A stretch of DNA of 10,059 nt. Source: Klebsiella pneumoniae. Its GTDB lineage: Bacteria; Pseudomonadota; Gammaproteobacteria; Pseudomonadales; Azotimanducaceae. A program made the translations under genes and the position numbers. The stretch covers positions 1 to 10,059 of the forward strand of contig CAMDVY010000071.1 of assembly GCA_945878745.1 (NCBI GenBank). Direction: 5' to 3'. This document shows, piece after piece, positions 1-6,736 of this stretch. The notes under the pieces are model-generated. The model was not told the DNA's origin, did no database searches, and saw only the letters and a program-made list of their open reading frames with translations. The number at the start of each line of letters is the position of its first letter. Positions within the stretch are counted from its first letter, which is position 1.

Positions 1-6
1 CATCCA

Positions 7-1368
7 TCAGTGAAGTGTTCCGGCGGACCGCCCAATGCGCGAGGGGTTCAAGGAAAACTGTCGGAACCTCCAGAGCAGCCCAACGGCTGCCACCGCAAGT
101 CCAGTCGTCAAACCCATCCAGAACCCGTTTGGACCGTAGGCGTCAAACCCCAGGTACCCATAACCAAGAATGACTCCCACCGGAAAGCCGATCCCCCAAT
201 ACGCAAACAGCGCGATGTACATCGGCACCTTGGTGTCTTTGTACCCTCGCAGCGAACCGAGCGCCGTCACCTGGGTATCATCGAACAGCTGAAACAAGGC
301 AACGAACACCAGCATCTGAACAGCCATGGCGGACACCGCGGCGTCGTTGGTGTACAAGCCGGGAATCCACATTCGGGTAGCCAGCACAACAATGGCGGCC
401 AGCACAGCAAAAATCGCCGCAATACCGATGGCCAGCCAACCACTGCGACGTGCTGCCGCAAGATCGCCGGCACCAACGTTAAAGCCAACACGAATGGCAG
501 CGGCCATACCAATCCCCATGGGCAACATGAACGTCAGCCCACCGACATTCATCGAGATCTGATGCGCGGCGACAGCTTCGACACTGATCCGTCCGATCAA
601 CAAGGTCACGGCAGAGAACATGGCCATTTCAAGAAAATTGGAGAGGCCTATTGGCACTCCAAGTCTTATCAGACGCCCGATGGCGCTAAAGTCTGGCCAG
701 CTGAATCGGTCGAACAGACCGCTGGCACGCATTCTTGAGTGCCTGACGATGAAGACCATGGCAATGAACTGGCTCCACGCAATGATCGCAGACGAATATC
801 CGCAACCCATGCCGCCCAGTTTTGGCATGCCAAAATTGCCGTAGATGAACGCATAATTCAGCAGGATCTTCGTCGGCAGGGAAGCCAGTGCAAGCATCAT
901 CGCGGGTTTGGTCCAGGAATTGCCTTCGCACAGATAACGCAGTGCAAAAAAGCACAGCAGTGGCATGACGCCGAATGAAAGGGCGTGCAGGTAACCTACC
1001 GCGATCGGGATGGCGCGAGCATCCACTCCGATGGCGTGATAGATCGGTTCGACATTGTTGAAAAGGATGACCAGAACCAGGCCACCCAGGAGAGAAATGA
1101 ACAGCGCCTGGCGCACCACTTCGCCCATTTCGGAGACTCGACCTGCACCGTGCAACTGAGCAACGGTCGGGGTTACCGCCATCACAACGCCGGCGACCAG
1201 GAACTGGGTGGGAAAATACAGATTTCCCCCCAGTGTCACTCCCGCCATATCCGTTGGACTGACTCGTCCGACCATCACCGCATCGGCAACCCCCATGAAC
1301 ATCTGCGATAGCTGAGCGAGCACCATGGGTGCTGCCAGCCGCAGCAGGATGCCGAGTTCACCGCGCAC
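7..1368 (-). CDS. MATE family multidrug efflux pump (NorM/MdtK-like)
   Basis: This is an inner-membrane antiporter of the multidrug and toxic compound extrusion family, which exports cationic drugs and toxins in exchange for Na+ or H+. The 453-residue length matches the family (about 450-460), and the protein is hydrophobic throughout, fitting 12 transmembrane helices. Family signatures are visible: MGVADAVMVG near residues 25-34, the loop YGNFGMPKLGGMGCG at 176-190, FLEMAMF at 245-251 with E247, and the FDDTQV...LRGYKDT segment at 362-379 with D363. E247 and D363 align with acidic residues tied to cation binding in Vibrio cholerae NorM, by my recollection. I take a GTG start at 1368: GAGG lies five bases upstream and an in-frame TGA occurs further up. 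An ATG two bases earlier is in another frame. The gene diverges from the rubrerythrin cluster and shares its control region. The stop overlaps a possible ATG (TGATG at 9-5), so another minus-strand gene may follow outside the window. Substrate is unknown. Confidence 0.93.
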   Translation of the reverse strand: MRGELGILLRLAAPMVLAQLSQMFMGVADAVMVGRVSPTDMAGVTLGGNLYFPTQFLVAGVVMAVTPTVAQLHGAGRVSEMGEVVRQALFISLLGGLVLVILFNNVEPIYHAIGVDARAIPIAVGYLHALSFGVMPLLCFFALRYLCEGNSWTKPAMMLALASLPTKILLNYAFIYGNFGMPKLGGMGCGYSSAIIAWSQFIAMVFIVRHSRMRASGLFDRFSWPDFSAIGRLIRLGVPIGLSNFLEMAMFSAVTLLIGRISVEAVAAHQISMNVGGLTFMLPMGIGMAAAIRVGFNVGAGDLAAARRSGWLAIGIAAIFAVLAAIVVLATRMWIPGLYTNDAAVSAMAVQMLVFVALFQLFDDTQVTALGSLRGYKDTKVPMYIALFAYWGIGFPVGVILGYGYLGFDAYGPNGFWMGLTTGLAVAAVGLLWRFRQFSLNPSRIGRSAGTLH

Positions 1369-1424
1369 ATGTACCTCGTCGGAAAAAAGGATCGATAAGT
1401 GGCGTCAGCCTCGCCCGAAGGTCT

Positions 1425-1462
1425 GATAGACCTCGTCTATCGAATCAATCGAAGGATTCGAA
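1425..1462. promoter_or_regulatory. Candidate OxyR operator upstream of rubrerythrin
   Basis: A perfect 7-3-7 inverted repeat, GATAGAC-CTC-GTCTATC, lies at 1425-1441. Inside it is ATAG-N7-CTAT (1426-1440), which is the outer pattern of one half of the known OxyR consensus (ATAG-N7-CTAT, N7, ATAG-N7-CTAT). After a correct N7 spacer comes a weaker second half, ATCG-N7-CGAA (1448-1462), matching 5 of 8 key bases. Relative to the proposed promoter, the pair spans about -71 to -35, the place where OxyR activates. Another inverted repeat, TCGAATC-N8-GATTCGA (1440-1461), overlaps the same stretch. An oxyR gene lies about 2.5 kb away. Binding is an inference; a different palindrome-binding regulator is possible. 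Confidence 0.5.
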
Positions 1463-1490
1463 TGGCCAGTCGGGAATTCAGCCGTATACT
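1463..1490 (+). promoter_or_regulatory. Putative sigma-70 promoter of rubrerythrin cluster
   Basis: TATACT at 1485-1490 matches five of six bases of the -10 consensus. With a 16-base spacer the -35 would be TGGCCA (1463-1468), only four of six. A good -10 with a poor -35, directly downstream of a palindrome, is typical of activator-dependent promoters. Transcription would begin near 1497, leaving a leader of about 39 bases. Confidence 0.5.
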
Positions 1491-1521
1491 GCGACCCGCA
1501 AGCACGCAACCGACAACCATT

Positions 1522-1528
1522 GAGGAGG
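1522..1528 (+). promoter_or_regulatory. Strong ribosome binding site of rubrerythrin
   Basis: GAGGAGG stands seven bases before the ATG at 1536. It is the strongest Shine-Dalgarno match in the window, which suggests high rubrerythrin expression and fixes the start. Confidence 0.85.
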
Positions 1529-1535
1529 ATACCTT

Positions 1536-1952
1536 ATGGAACTCAAGGTCAGTAAAACCCTGCAGCATCTCAAGGATGCATTTGCAGGTGAGTCCCAGGC
1601 GAACCGTCGCTATCTGTACTTTGCAGCGAAGGCGGACGTCGAGGGCGAGAACGACGTTGCAGCGGTGTTCCGCTCAACCGCAGAAGGCGAGACCGGCCAT
1701 GCACATGGCCACCTCGAGTACATGGAAGGTGTGGGTGACCCAGCGACCGGACTACCGATCGGCTCGACTCGCAACAACCTGAAGGCGGCTATCGCCGGCG
1801 AAACCCACGAGTACACCGATATGTACCCGGGGATGGCCAAGACTGCTCGTACAGAAGGCTTCGACGAGATCGCCGACTGGTTCGAGACGCTGGCCAAGGC
1901 AGAGCGTTCACACGCTAATCGCTTCCAGAAGGCTCTGGACGCACTGGCGTAA
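1536..1952 (+). CDS. Rubrerythrin family protein lacking the rubredoxin domain
   Basis: This is a ferritin-like diiron protein that in this family reduces hydrogen peroxide to water in the cytoplasm. All diiron ligands are present in two pseudo-repeated pairs of helices: E19 (AGES), E52 and H55 (ExxH), E89 and E92 (GETHEYT), E123 and H126 (ERSH). At 138 residues it ends just after the four-helix bundle. The C-terminal rubredoxin FeS4 domain of classical rubrerythrin (about 190 residues) is missing, and there are no cysteines at all, so electrons must come from another protein. The iron-sulfur protein encoded next is the obvious candidate, though that is inference. A very strong ribosome binding site and a strong terminator right after the stop imply abundant, mostly separate expression. 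It resembles the short 'erythrin' or sulerythrin type. Confidence 0.93.
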   Translation: MELKVSKTLQHLKDAFAGESQANRRYLYFAAKADVEGENDVAAVFRSTAEGETGHAHGHLEYMEGVGDPATGLPIGSTRNNLKAAIAGETHEYTDMYPGMAKTARTEGFDEIADWFETLAKAERSHANRFQKALDALA

Positions 1953-1974
1953 GTTCGCAGCCCCCGCGACTACG

Positions 1975-2000
1975 AAAGGGGCCGCATGCGGCCCCTTTTT
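1975..2000 (+). terminator. Rho-independent terminator after rubrerythrin
   Basis: A perfect palindrome, with arms AAAGGGGCCGCA (1975-1986) and TGCGGCCCCTTT (1987-1998), folds to a GC-rich stem with a CATG loop and ends in a run of five T (1996-2000). It starts 22 bases after the rubrerythrin stop and sits before the next cluster gene. It should end most transcripts there, with read-through giving less of the Fe-S and DUF3501 products. Confidence 0.9.
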
Positions 2001-2029
2001 CATGGTGGAACACGCTTCAAGCTCAGTTG

Positions 2030-2035
2030 AAGGAG
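2030..2035 (+). promoter_or_regulatory. Ribosome binding site deciding the Fe-S protein start
   Basis: AAGGAG lies eight bases before the ATG at 2044. The earlier in-frame ATG at 2002 directly follows the terminator T-run and has only the terminator stem upstream, so it is not a credible start. Confidence 0.8.
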
Positions 2036-2043
2036 ATCTCGAC

Positions 2044-3396
2044 ATGGTGGTGAAAGAAGGCAATCTCAGTGCACCTGAACGCCAACCTCTCGGCTGGCAG
2101 AAGGATGAGTTCTGGGATCACGACAAACTCAATCATGAACTCGAGCGCGTGTTCGACATCTGCCATGGCTGTCGTCGATGCGTAAACCTGTGCGACAGCT
2201 TTCCGACACTTTTTGATCTGGTCGACGAATCGCCGACCATGGAAGTGGATGGTGTCGACAAAGCCGACTTCATGAAAGTGGTCGATCAGTGCTTTCTGTG
2301 CGATCTGTGCGCCGAAACCAAGTGCCCCTATCTGCCTCCCCACGAATGGGCGGTGGACTTTCCACATCTGATGCTGCGGGCGAAGGCTCAGAAATTCAAA
2401 GCCGGAGATACCAGCTGGCGTGATCGCATCATTACCAGCACCGATCCCGTGTTCGACTTCGTTTCCATACCAGGGATCAACCGTCTGGCCAACGCAGCAG
2501 CTGGCAATTCCACACTGCGTGAGTGGGGCCAGAAAATGGTCGGCATCCATGCCCAGGCACCGCTGCCTAATTTCACGGCCAAGACAGTCAGCCGCTATCA
2601 ACCTGATACGTCCGGTGATGATCTCGTCACCAAAGCCTGCACGCGTACGACCGGAAAGGTCGCGATCTATGTCACGTGTTATGGCGATCACAACGAACCA
2701 CAAGTAATCGAAGACATGGTCGCGGTGTTTGTGCACAACGGCATCAGTGTCAAGTTGCTCAAGGATGCGCGCTGCTGCGGCATGCCAAAACTCGAACTGG
2801 GCGATCTGCACAAAGTGGCTGCGCTCAAGGACACCAACCTGCCCATCTTTCTGGACGCGATCCGCGATGGCTACGACATCATCGCGCCCATTCCTTCCTG
2901 TGTGCTGATGTACAAACAGGAACTGCCGTTGATGTTTCCAGAGGATCTCGACGTCGCGAAAGTACGTGACCGCTTTTTCGACCCCTTCGAGTACCTGATG
3001 CTTCGACACAAAGCCGGCCTCATTCGCACGGATTTCCCAACCTCGCTGGGCAAGGTGGCCTACCACGTCGCTTGTCACCAGCGGGTCCAGAACTTCGGCA
3101 TGAAAACACGTGAATTCCTCGAGCTGGTACCTGGTACTGAAGTCACCGCGATCGAACGGTGTTCTGGTCACGACGGTACTTACGCGGTGAAGGCAGAAAC
3201 CTACGACAAGGCCATGAAAATCGTGCGACCCGTGGTACGTCGGGTCAAGGAAATCGAACCTGACAGCTTTGGTTCGGATTGCCCGATGGCAGGTCGGCTG
3301 ATCGCCCACGGACTTGACACGCAGGATCCTGACTCACCGCATGCCGCGGAACACCCGATCACCATGATTCGCCGTGCTTATGGAATCACCTCATGA
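2044..3396 (+). CDS. Iron-sulfur oxidoreductase, GlpC/HdrD-like with CCG domains
   Basis: This is a 450-residue cytoplasmic electron-transfer protein of the GlpC/heterodisulfide reductase-related group. From the 2044 start, two [4Fe-4S] ferredoxin motifs are visible: C40-x2-C43-x2-C46-x3-C50 and C83-x2-C86-x2-C89-x4-C94-P. Two cysteine-rich (CCG) domains follow. The first has C212 and the pair C244-C245-G; the second has C344 (ACHQR) and RCSGHDG with C373, so the second CCG is a CSG variant. Further cysteines lie at 286 (PSC) and 413 (DCP). It overlaps the DUF3501 gene by ATGA and follows rubrerythrin. I infer that it passes electrons to the rubredoxin-less rubrerythrin or repairs a peroxide-damaged target; its real partner is not known. 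No flavin domain or membrane helix is evident. An upstream ATG at 2002 would add 14 residues but lacks a ribosome binding site. Confidence 0.9.
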   Translation: MVVKEGNLSAPERQPLGWQKDEFWDHDKLNHELERVFDICHGCRRCVNLCDSFPTLFDLVDESPTMEVDGVDKADFMKVVDQCFLCDLCAETKCPYLPPHEWAVDFPHLMLRAKAQKFKAGDTSWRDRIITSTDPVFDFVSIPGINRLANAAAGNSTLREWGQKMVGIHAQAPLPNFTAKTVSRYQPDTSGDDLVTKACTRTTGKVAIYVTCYGDHNEPQVIEDMVAVFVHNGISVKLLKDARCCGMPKLELGDLHKVAALKDTNLPIFLDAIRDGYDIIAPIPSCVLMYKQELPLMFPEDLDVAKVRDRFFDPFEYLMLRHKAGLIRTDFPTSLGKVAYHVACHQRVQNFGMKTREFLELVPGTEVTAIERCSGHDGTYAVKAETYDKAMKIVRPVVRRVKEIEPDSFGSDCPMAGRLIAHGLDTQDPDSPHAAEHPITMIRRAYGITS

Positions 3397-3986
3397 AAAA
3401 ACTCTCGCGACAGGATTTGTTTGGCCTCGAGGCTTATGCAGACGCGCGACCTGCCTTCCGAAAACAGGTCATTGCACACAAAAAGCTGCGCCAGGTGGCG
3501 TTGGGGCCAAACGCGACGCTGTACTTCGAAGATCGCCTCACCATCCAGTACCAGGTGCAGGAGATGCTGCGGGTCGAGCGCATTTTTGAACGATCAGCCA
3601 TCGATGAAGAGATCGAAGCCTACAATCCGCTGATTCCGGACGGCACCAACTGGAAGGCGACCTTCATGCTGGAGTATCCGGACGTCGAAGAACGTCGTAT
3701 TGCGCTGGGCAAACTGGGCGGCGTTGAGCATCTGGTCTGGGCTCAAGCGGAGGGCTGTTCTCGCATCACCGCTATTGCCAACGAGGATCTGGAACGAACC
3801 AACGATCACAAGACTGCAGCAGTGCATTTTCTGCGATTCGAGCTGGATGCAGCATCGATACGCGCCCTGAAAGCTGGTGCTGGCTTGTTTATGGGAATCG
3901 ATCACCCAGTGTTGCCGTACTCCATCGAAGTTCCTGACGCGAACCGTCTGTCGCTACTGCAGGACCTCACCGACGGCGGTACGTAG
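3393..3986 (+). CDS. DUF3501 family protein
   Basis: This 197-residue soluble protein belongs to the uncharacterised DUF3501 family. I recognise the conserved stretches YFEDRLTIQYQVQEMLRVE (residues 45-63), AYNPLIPDGTNWKATFMLEY and HFLRFEL, as well as the DHPVLPY segment near the C-terminus. No cofactor motif, signal peptide or transmembrane helix can be seen, and there is no cysteine cluster. The start codon overlaps the stop of the Fe-S gene (ATGA at 3393-3396) with no strong ribosome binding site of its own, so translation is probably coupled. From memory, genes of this family often sit beside the Fe-S protein and a rubrerythrin, which points to a shared redox role. The last 33 bases overlap the end of oxyR on the other strand, and no terminator lies between them. 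Function is unknown. Confidence 0.85.
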   Translation: MKKLSRQDLFGLEAYADARPAFRKQVIAHKKLRQVALGPNATLYFEDRLTIQYQVQEMLRVERIFERSAIDEEIEAYNPLIPDGTNWKATFMLEYPDVEERRIALGKLGGVEHLVWAQAEGCSRITAIANEDLERTNDHKTAAVHFLRFELDAASIRALKAGAGLFMGIDHPVLPYSIEVPDANRLSLLQDLTDGGT

Positions 3987-4853
3987 TACTTTGGTCATCT
4001 CCTCGAGCAGCTCGCCGCGACTGGAAGCCCGGCGCCAGCAGAGCCCGATCTCGCGATGGGGCGCTGAAGCACGCATTGCGTGTTCGAACGGAATGTAACG
4101 CACACCTGCGGTCTTGGTGAGCGCGAGTTCAGGCATCAGCGTAGTACCCACATTCGCGCATACCATCTGGCGCAGCGTCTCCAGACTGGTGGCGCGAAAA
4201 TTGGTGTTTTCAACAGCCCCCGCAGTGTCACAGACCGACAGCGCCTGATCGCGCAGGCAATGCCCGTCTTCAAGCAGCAGCATGCGTTCATCCGCCAGAT
4301 CCTTGATCGCTATCTGCTTTTTTCCGGCCAGCGGGTGCTGTGTGGACAGCGTGAAATAGAAAGGCTCCCTGTACAGCGTGCGGACCTCGGTCTGGTCATC
4401 GATCAACGGTAACGCAAGGATGATCGCATCCAGCTCGCCGAGCTTCAGACGCGCCGAGATATCGGCTGTCTGCCCTTCATTCAGCTGGATCCGAAGCTTC
4501 GGAAAGCGCTTGCGAATCGGTCCAAGAATGCGTGAGAGGAGATAAGGCGCCACCGTCGGGATAATGCCAAGCCGCAGATCGCCGCCGAACGGATCACGAT
4601 GTTGATCCGCAATCCGCATGAGCTCATCGACTTCGCTCAGCACCCGCTTCGCCTGCAAGACGATTTTTTCACCGACGCCTGACAGCAGAACCTGCCGATT
4701 GGTTCGTTCGATGACAACCACCCCCAGTGTTTCTTCGAGCTTTTTCAGTTGCGTCGAGAGGGTTGGTTGACTCACATGACAGGCATCAGCTGCGTGTCCG
4801 AAATGTTTGAGCTCAGCCACCGCCACCAGGTACCGAAGATCCCGAATATTCAT
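3954..4853 (-). CDS. oxyR: OxyR, LysR-type hydrogen peroxide sensor and regulator
   Basis: OxyR senses hydrogen peroxide through a reversible disulfide and activates peroxide-defence genes. The N-terminal winged helix-turn-helix covers about residues 1-60 (NIRDLRYLVAVAELKHFGHA, then SQPTLSTQLKKLE), and the substrate-binding-type domain covers about 90-290. The peroxidatic cysteine C199 and resolving C208 sit in EDGHCLRDQALSVC, at exactly the Escherichia coli positions, followed by the conserved FRATSLETLRQMV. The 299-residue length is normal (about 305). AAGGAG lies seven bases before the ATG on the minus strand (4866-4861). The gene converges on the rubrerythrin cluster with a 33-base overlap and diverges from the M28-like gene with a gap of about 55 bases. 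No katG, ahpC or dps is adjacent; the likely local target is the rubrerythrin promoter, where a candidate OxyR site exists. That last link is inference. Confidence 0.96.
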   Translation of the reverse strand: MNIRDLRYLVAVAELKHFGHAADACHVSQPTLSTQLKKLEETLGVVVIERTNRQVLLSGVGEKIVLQAKRVLSEVDELMRIADQHRDPFGGDLRLGIIPTVAPYLLSRILGPIRKRFPKLRIQLNEGQTADISARLKLGELDAIILALPLIDDQTEVRTLYREPFYFTLSTQHPLAGKKQIAIKDLADERMLLLEDGHCLRDQALSVCDTAGAVENTNFRATSLETLRQMVCANVGTTLMPELALTKTAGVRYIPFEHAMRASAPHREIGLCWRRASSRGELLEEMTKVLRTAVGEVLQ

Positions 4854-4860
4854 GCTTCAA

Positions 4861-4866
4861 CTCCTT
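4861..4866 (-). promoter_or_regulatory. Ribosome binding site of oxyR
   Basis: Read on the minus strand this is AAGGAG, seven bases before the oxyR ATG (4853-4851). It supports that start. Confidence 0.8.
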
Positions 4867-4895
4867 GAGGCTGAGATGGTAGCGTGTGCGCGCCT

Positions 4896-4900
4896 AAGGA
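4896..4900 (+). promoter_or_regulatory. Ribosome binding site deciding the M28-like start
   Basis: AAGGA stands eight bases before the ATG at 4909. Earlier in-frame ATGs at 4807, 4852 and 4876 either lie inside oxyR or have poorer sites. Confidence 0.65.
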
Positions 4901-4908
4901 ACGATGCC

Positions 4909-6060
4909 ATGACACCTGATTCCGTTCGCCACGACTTGATGGCCTTTGACAACATCGCCGACCACCGCACTGCCTCGGACGGTGATCTGGCAACGTCACA
5001 CTGGCTGATTGCTGCATGTGCGGATGAAGGTGTGCAGGCAAATCTCCTGGAATATCCCTTCGCCCGACGAACGGTCACGCACGCTTCGATCACTTTGCCG
5101 GACGGTCGCGAGATCGAGGGTCTGCCGCTCTTTGACAGCCCGGATACATCGTCCAGGGGCATTTCGGGATCGGCAGTTGCACCAGGCGCCAGTGGGACCG
5201 TCGGGGTCTGCCGATTCGCCCCGCAGGATGGCCATCCACTGACGCGAATACTCCACGGTGCTCGATCGAACACACAACATCAGGTCATCGTCGCGATCTC
5301 CGCAGCCGACGACGTCGTGCCTGGCCTCGCGGTGTTGAACGCCGAGCATTACGGCGCACCCTTTGGCCCGCCTGTGCTGCAGATCGCAAGCCACTACGGC
5401 AGGGATATCGATGACGCCATCAGCGCCAACAAGCCGCTCACCGTGCGGATCGAGAGTCGGTGGGAGTCAGTCAACGCCACGAACGTCGATCTCACCATTC
5501 ACGGACGTGACCCTTCTGCAGCCCCCATCGTCATCATGACACCCAAGAGCGGATGGTGGACCTGCACTTCGGAACGTGGTGGCGGTATCGCTGTCTGGCT
5601 TGCGTGCATGCGCCGATTCAGCGGTGAACCACCACGAAGAACGGTGCACTTCACCGCCAACAGCGGACACGAACTTGGGCACTTGGGGATGCGACGCTAT
5701 CTGAGCAGTCACCAGAACCTGTTGCGTGAAGCACAGTTCTGGGTACACCTCGGCGCCAACTTTGCGTCTCTGGAAAGTCGGTTATTGCTGCAGGCGGATC
5801 ATGCGGATCGGCTGGCGTTGCTTGCCGGGGCACTCGCGCGGCACGGTATGTCGAATCATGACGTGTTGCCTGACGGAGCACGTCCCTTTGGCGAGGCCAG
5901 AGACATCCACGATGGCCACGGGCGTTATCTATCCTTGCTCGGCAGCAATCGGTGGTTTCACCATCCGGATGATCGCCTGCATTCGAGTGTCGACGTTGGA
6001 CGTATCGCCGGAATCGTCGATGCTTTCGTCGACTGCCTGGACGCTGCAGCCAATGCATGA
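4909..6060 (+). CDS. M28 peptidase-like protein with altered metal site
   Basis: This 383-residue protein has the layout of a Zn-peptidase M28 (aminopeptidase Y/DUF4910-like) domain in its second half: a NVDLTIHG strand, a hydrophobic strand IVIMT, a helix after a glycine-rich turn, RRTVHFTANSGHELGHLG, and a C-terminal HHPDDRL. In M28 enzymes these places carry H-x-D, DNASG, the EE pair and YHTP. Here they read TPKSGWW (212-217), SERGGG (221-226), GHELGHLG (253-260) and FHHPDD (350-355), so most zinc ligands look replaced. The first half resembles the protease-associated region, with no signal peptide, so it is likely cytoplasmic. It may have lost metal or bind it through other residues such as H254, E255 and H258. 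I chose ATG 4909 for its ribosome site. It diverges from oxyR and overlaps the pseudouridine synthase start by eight bases. Substrate is unknown. Confidence 0.7.
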   Translation: MTPDSVRHDLMAFDNIADHRTASDGDLATSHWLIAACADEGVQANLLEYPFARRTVTHASITLPDGREIEGLPLFDSPDTSSRGISGSAVAPGASGTVGVCRFAPQDGHPLTRILHGARSNTQHQVIVAISAADDVVPGLAVLNAEHYGAPFGPPVLQIASHYGRDIDDAISANKPLTVRIESRWESVNATNVDLTIHGRDPSAAPIVIMTPKSGWWTCTSERGGGIAVWLACMRRFSGEPPRRTVHFTANSGHELGHLGMRRYLSSHQNLLREAQFWVHLGANFASLESRLLLQADHADRLALLAGALARHGMSNHDVLPDGARPFGEARDIHDGHGRYLSLLGSNRWFHHPDDRLHSSVDVGRIAGIVDAFVDCLDAAANA

Positions 6061-6736
6061 TCCCGCGACTTTGCCAGAGCGATTGTTCGACTCAGATGAT
6101 CTGATGGTGCTGAACAAGCCATCGGGAATCTCTTTGCTGGACGATCGGTCCGGCGCAGATAACCTCTGGCGTGCGCTTCAGTCGACCGGCAAGCCATTTC
6201 TTGTGCATCGTCTCGATAAAGGTACGAGTGGTGTTCTCCTGGTCGCAAAGTCACAGGCCGCGCAGAGTGGTCTGACAAAACTGTTCAGCGCCCGTGAAGT
6301 GCGCAAATTCTACGTCGCCAAGGTCGTCGGGGAATTTCCAGCGGGTCAAACACTAACCATCAATCTCCCGCTCAAACCTGGGCGGAAGAGCCGATACCGG
6401 GTAGCAGGCCAACGCGAAAAAATCGAACAGGTAGGTACGAATTTCCTGCTCAGAAGTGCGTCCGAAGGCGGATTTGACGCCGTGACCCGCGTCCGCAGTC
6501 TGGGTGCGACGGGTGGACATTCCTGGCTGCTCGCCCAACCGCTGACGGGCAGGTCACATCAATTACGGGTACATCTGGCGTGGATAGGTCATCCGATTGT
6601 CGGCGATAGTCTCTACGGCAAACAGAGCGACCCGGCTCAAACCGCTGAACGCTTGATGCTGCACTGCCACCGCCTCGTGGTACCCGGCAGCGGCACCTTC
6701 AAGGCTAGCGTGCCCTTTGACGATTTTTTGCCATGA
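6053..6736 (+). CDS. RluA-family RNA pseudouridine synthase
   Basis: This enzyme isomerises uridine to pseudouridine in rRNA or tRNA. The 227-residue protein carries the catalytic signature VHRLDKGTSGVLL with D55, the early LNKPSGISLL motif (20-29), and the C-terminal GRSHQLRVHLAWIGHPIVGD block (166-185) ending in SLYG. There is no N-terminal S4 RNA-binding domain, so it is of the short RluA/TruC type (E. coli RluA about 219 residues, TruC about 260) rather than RluC or RluD. The reading frame is open far upstream, but only the ATG at 6053 begins the conserved domain. It overlaps the M28-like stop by eight bases and lacks a clear ribosome site, so translation is probably coupled. The exact RNA target cannot be told. 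Its final 32 bases overlap the end of the LRAT-like gene on the opposite strand. Confidence 0.92.
   Translation: MHDPATLPERLFDSDDLMVLNKPSGISLLDDRSGADNLWRALQSTGKPFLVHRLDKGTSGVLLVAKSQAAQSGLTKLFSAREVRKFYVAKVVGEFPAGQTLTINLPLKPGRKSRYRVAGQREKIEQVGTNFLLRSASEGGFDAVTRVRSLGATGGHSWLLAQPLTGRSHQLRVHLAWIGHPIVGDSLYGKQSDPAQTAERLMLHCHRLVVPGSGTFKASVPFDDFLP

Noticed and set aside
1..7. Possible start of a next minus-strand gene at the TGATG overlap after the MATE pump
   Set aside because: Only two codons lie in the window, so it cannot be supported as a gene.
10..738. A 242-codon plus-strand frame opposite the MATE pump
   Set aside because: It is highly polar and rich in His, Gln and Asn with no domain, and it lies antisense to a well supported transporter.
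2023..3309. A 428-codon open frame on the minus strand across the Fe-S gene
   Set aside because: It mirrors a gene with clear cysteine motifs on the plus strand, shows no recognisable domain, and is explained by codon bias leaving the antisense frame open.
3987..4853. A CbbR/CysB or generic LysR assignment for the regulator
   Set aside because: C199 and C208 in EDGHCLRDQA and the FRATSLETLR block are specific to OxyR.
4807..4908. N-terminal extension of the M28-like protein from ATG 4807
   Set aside because: It would overlap the oxyR start region on the other strand, encodes an Arg-rich stretch with no family match, and ATG 4909 has a better ribosome site.
5726..6052. Upstream extension of the pseudouridine synthase frame
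   Set aside because: It lies within the M28-like gene in another frame, and the conserved RluA domain begins right after ATG 6053.
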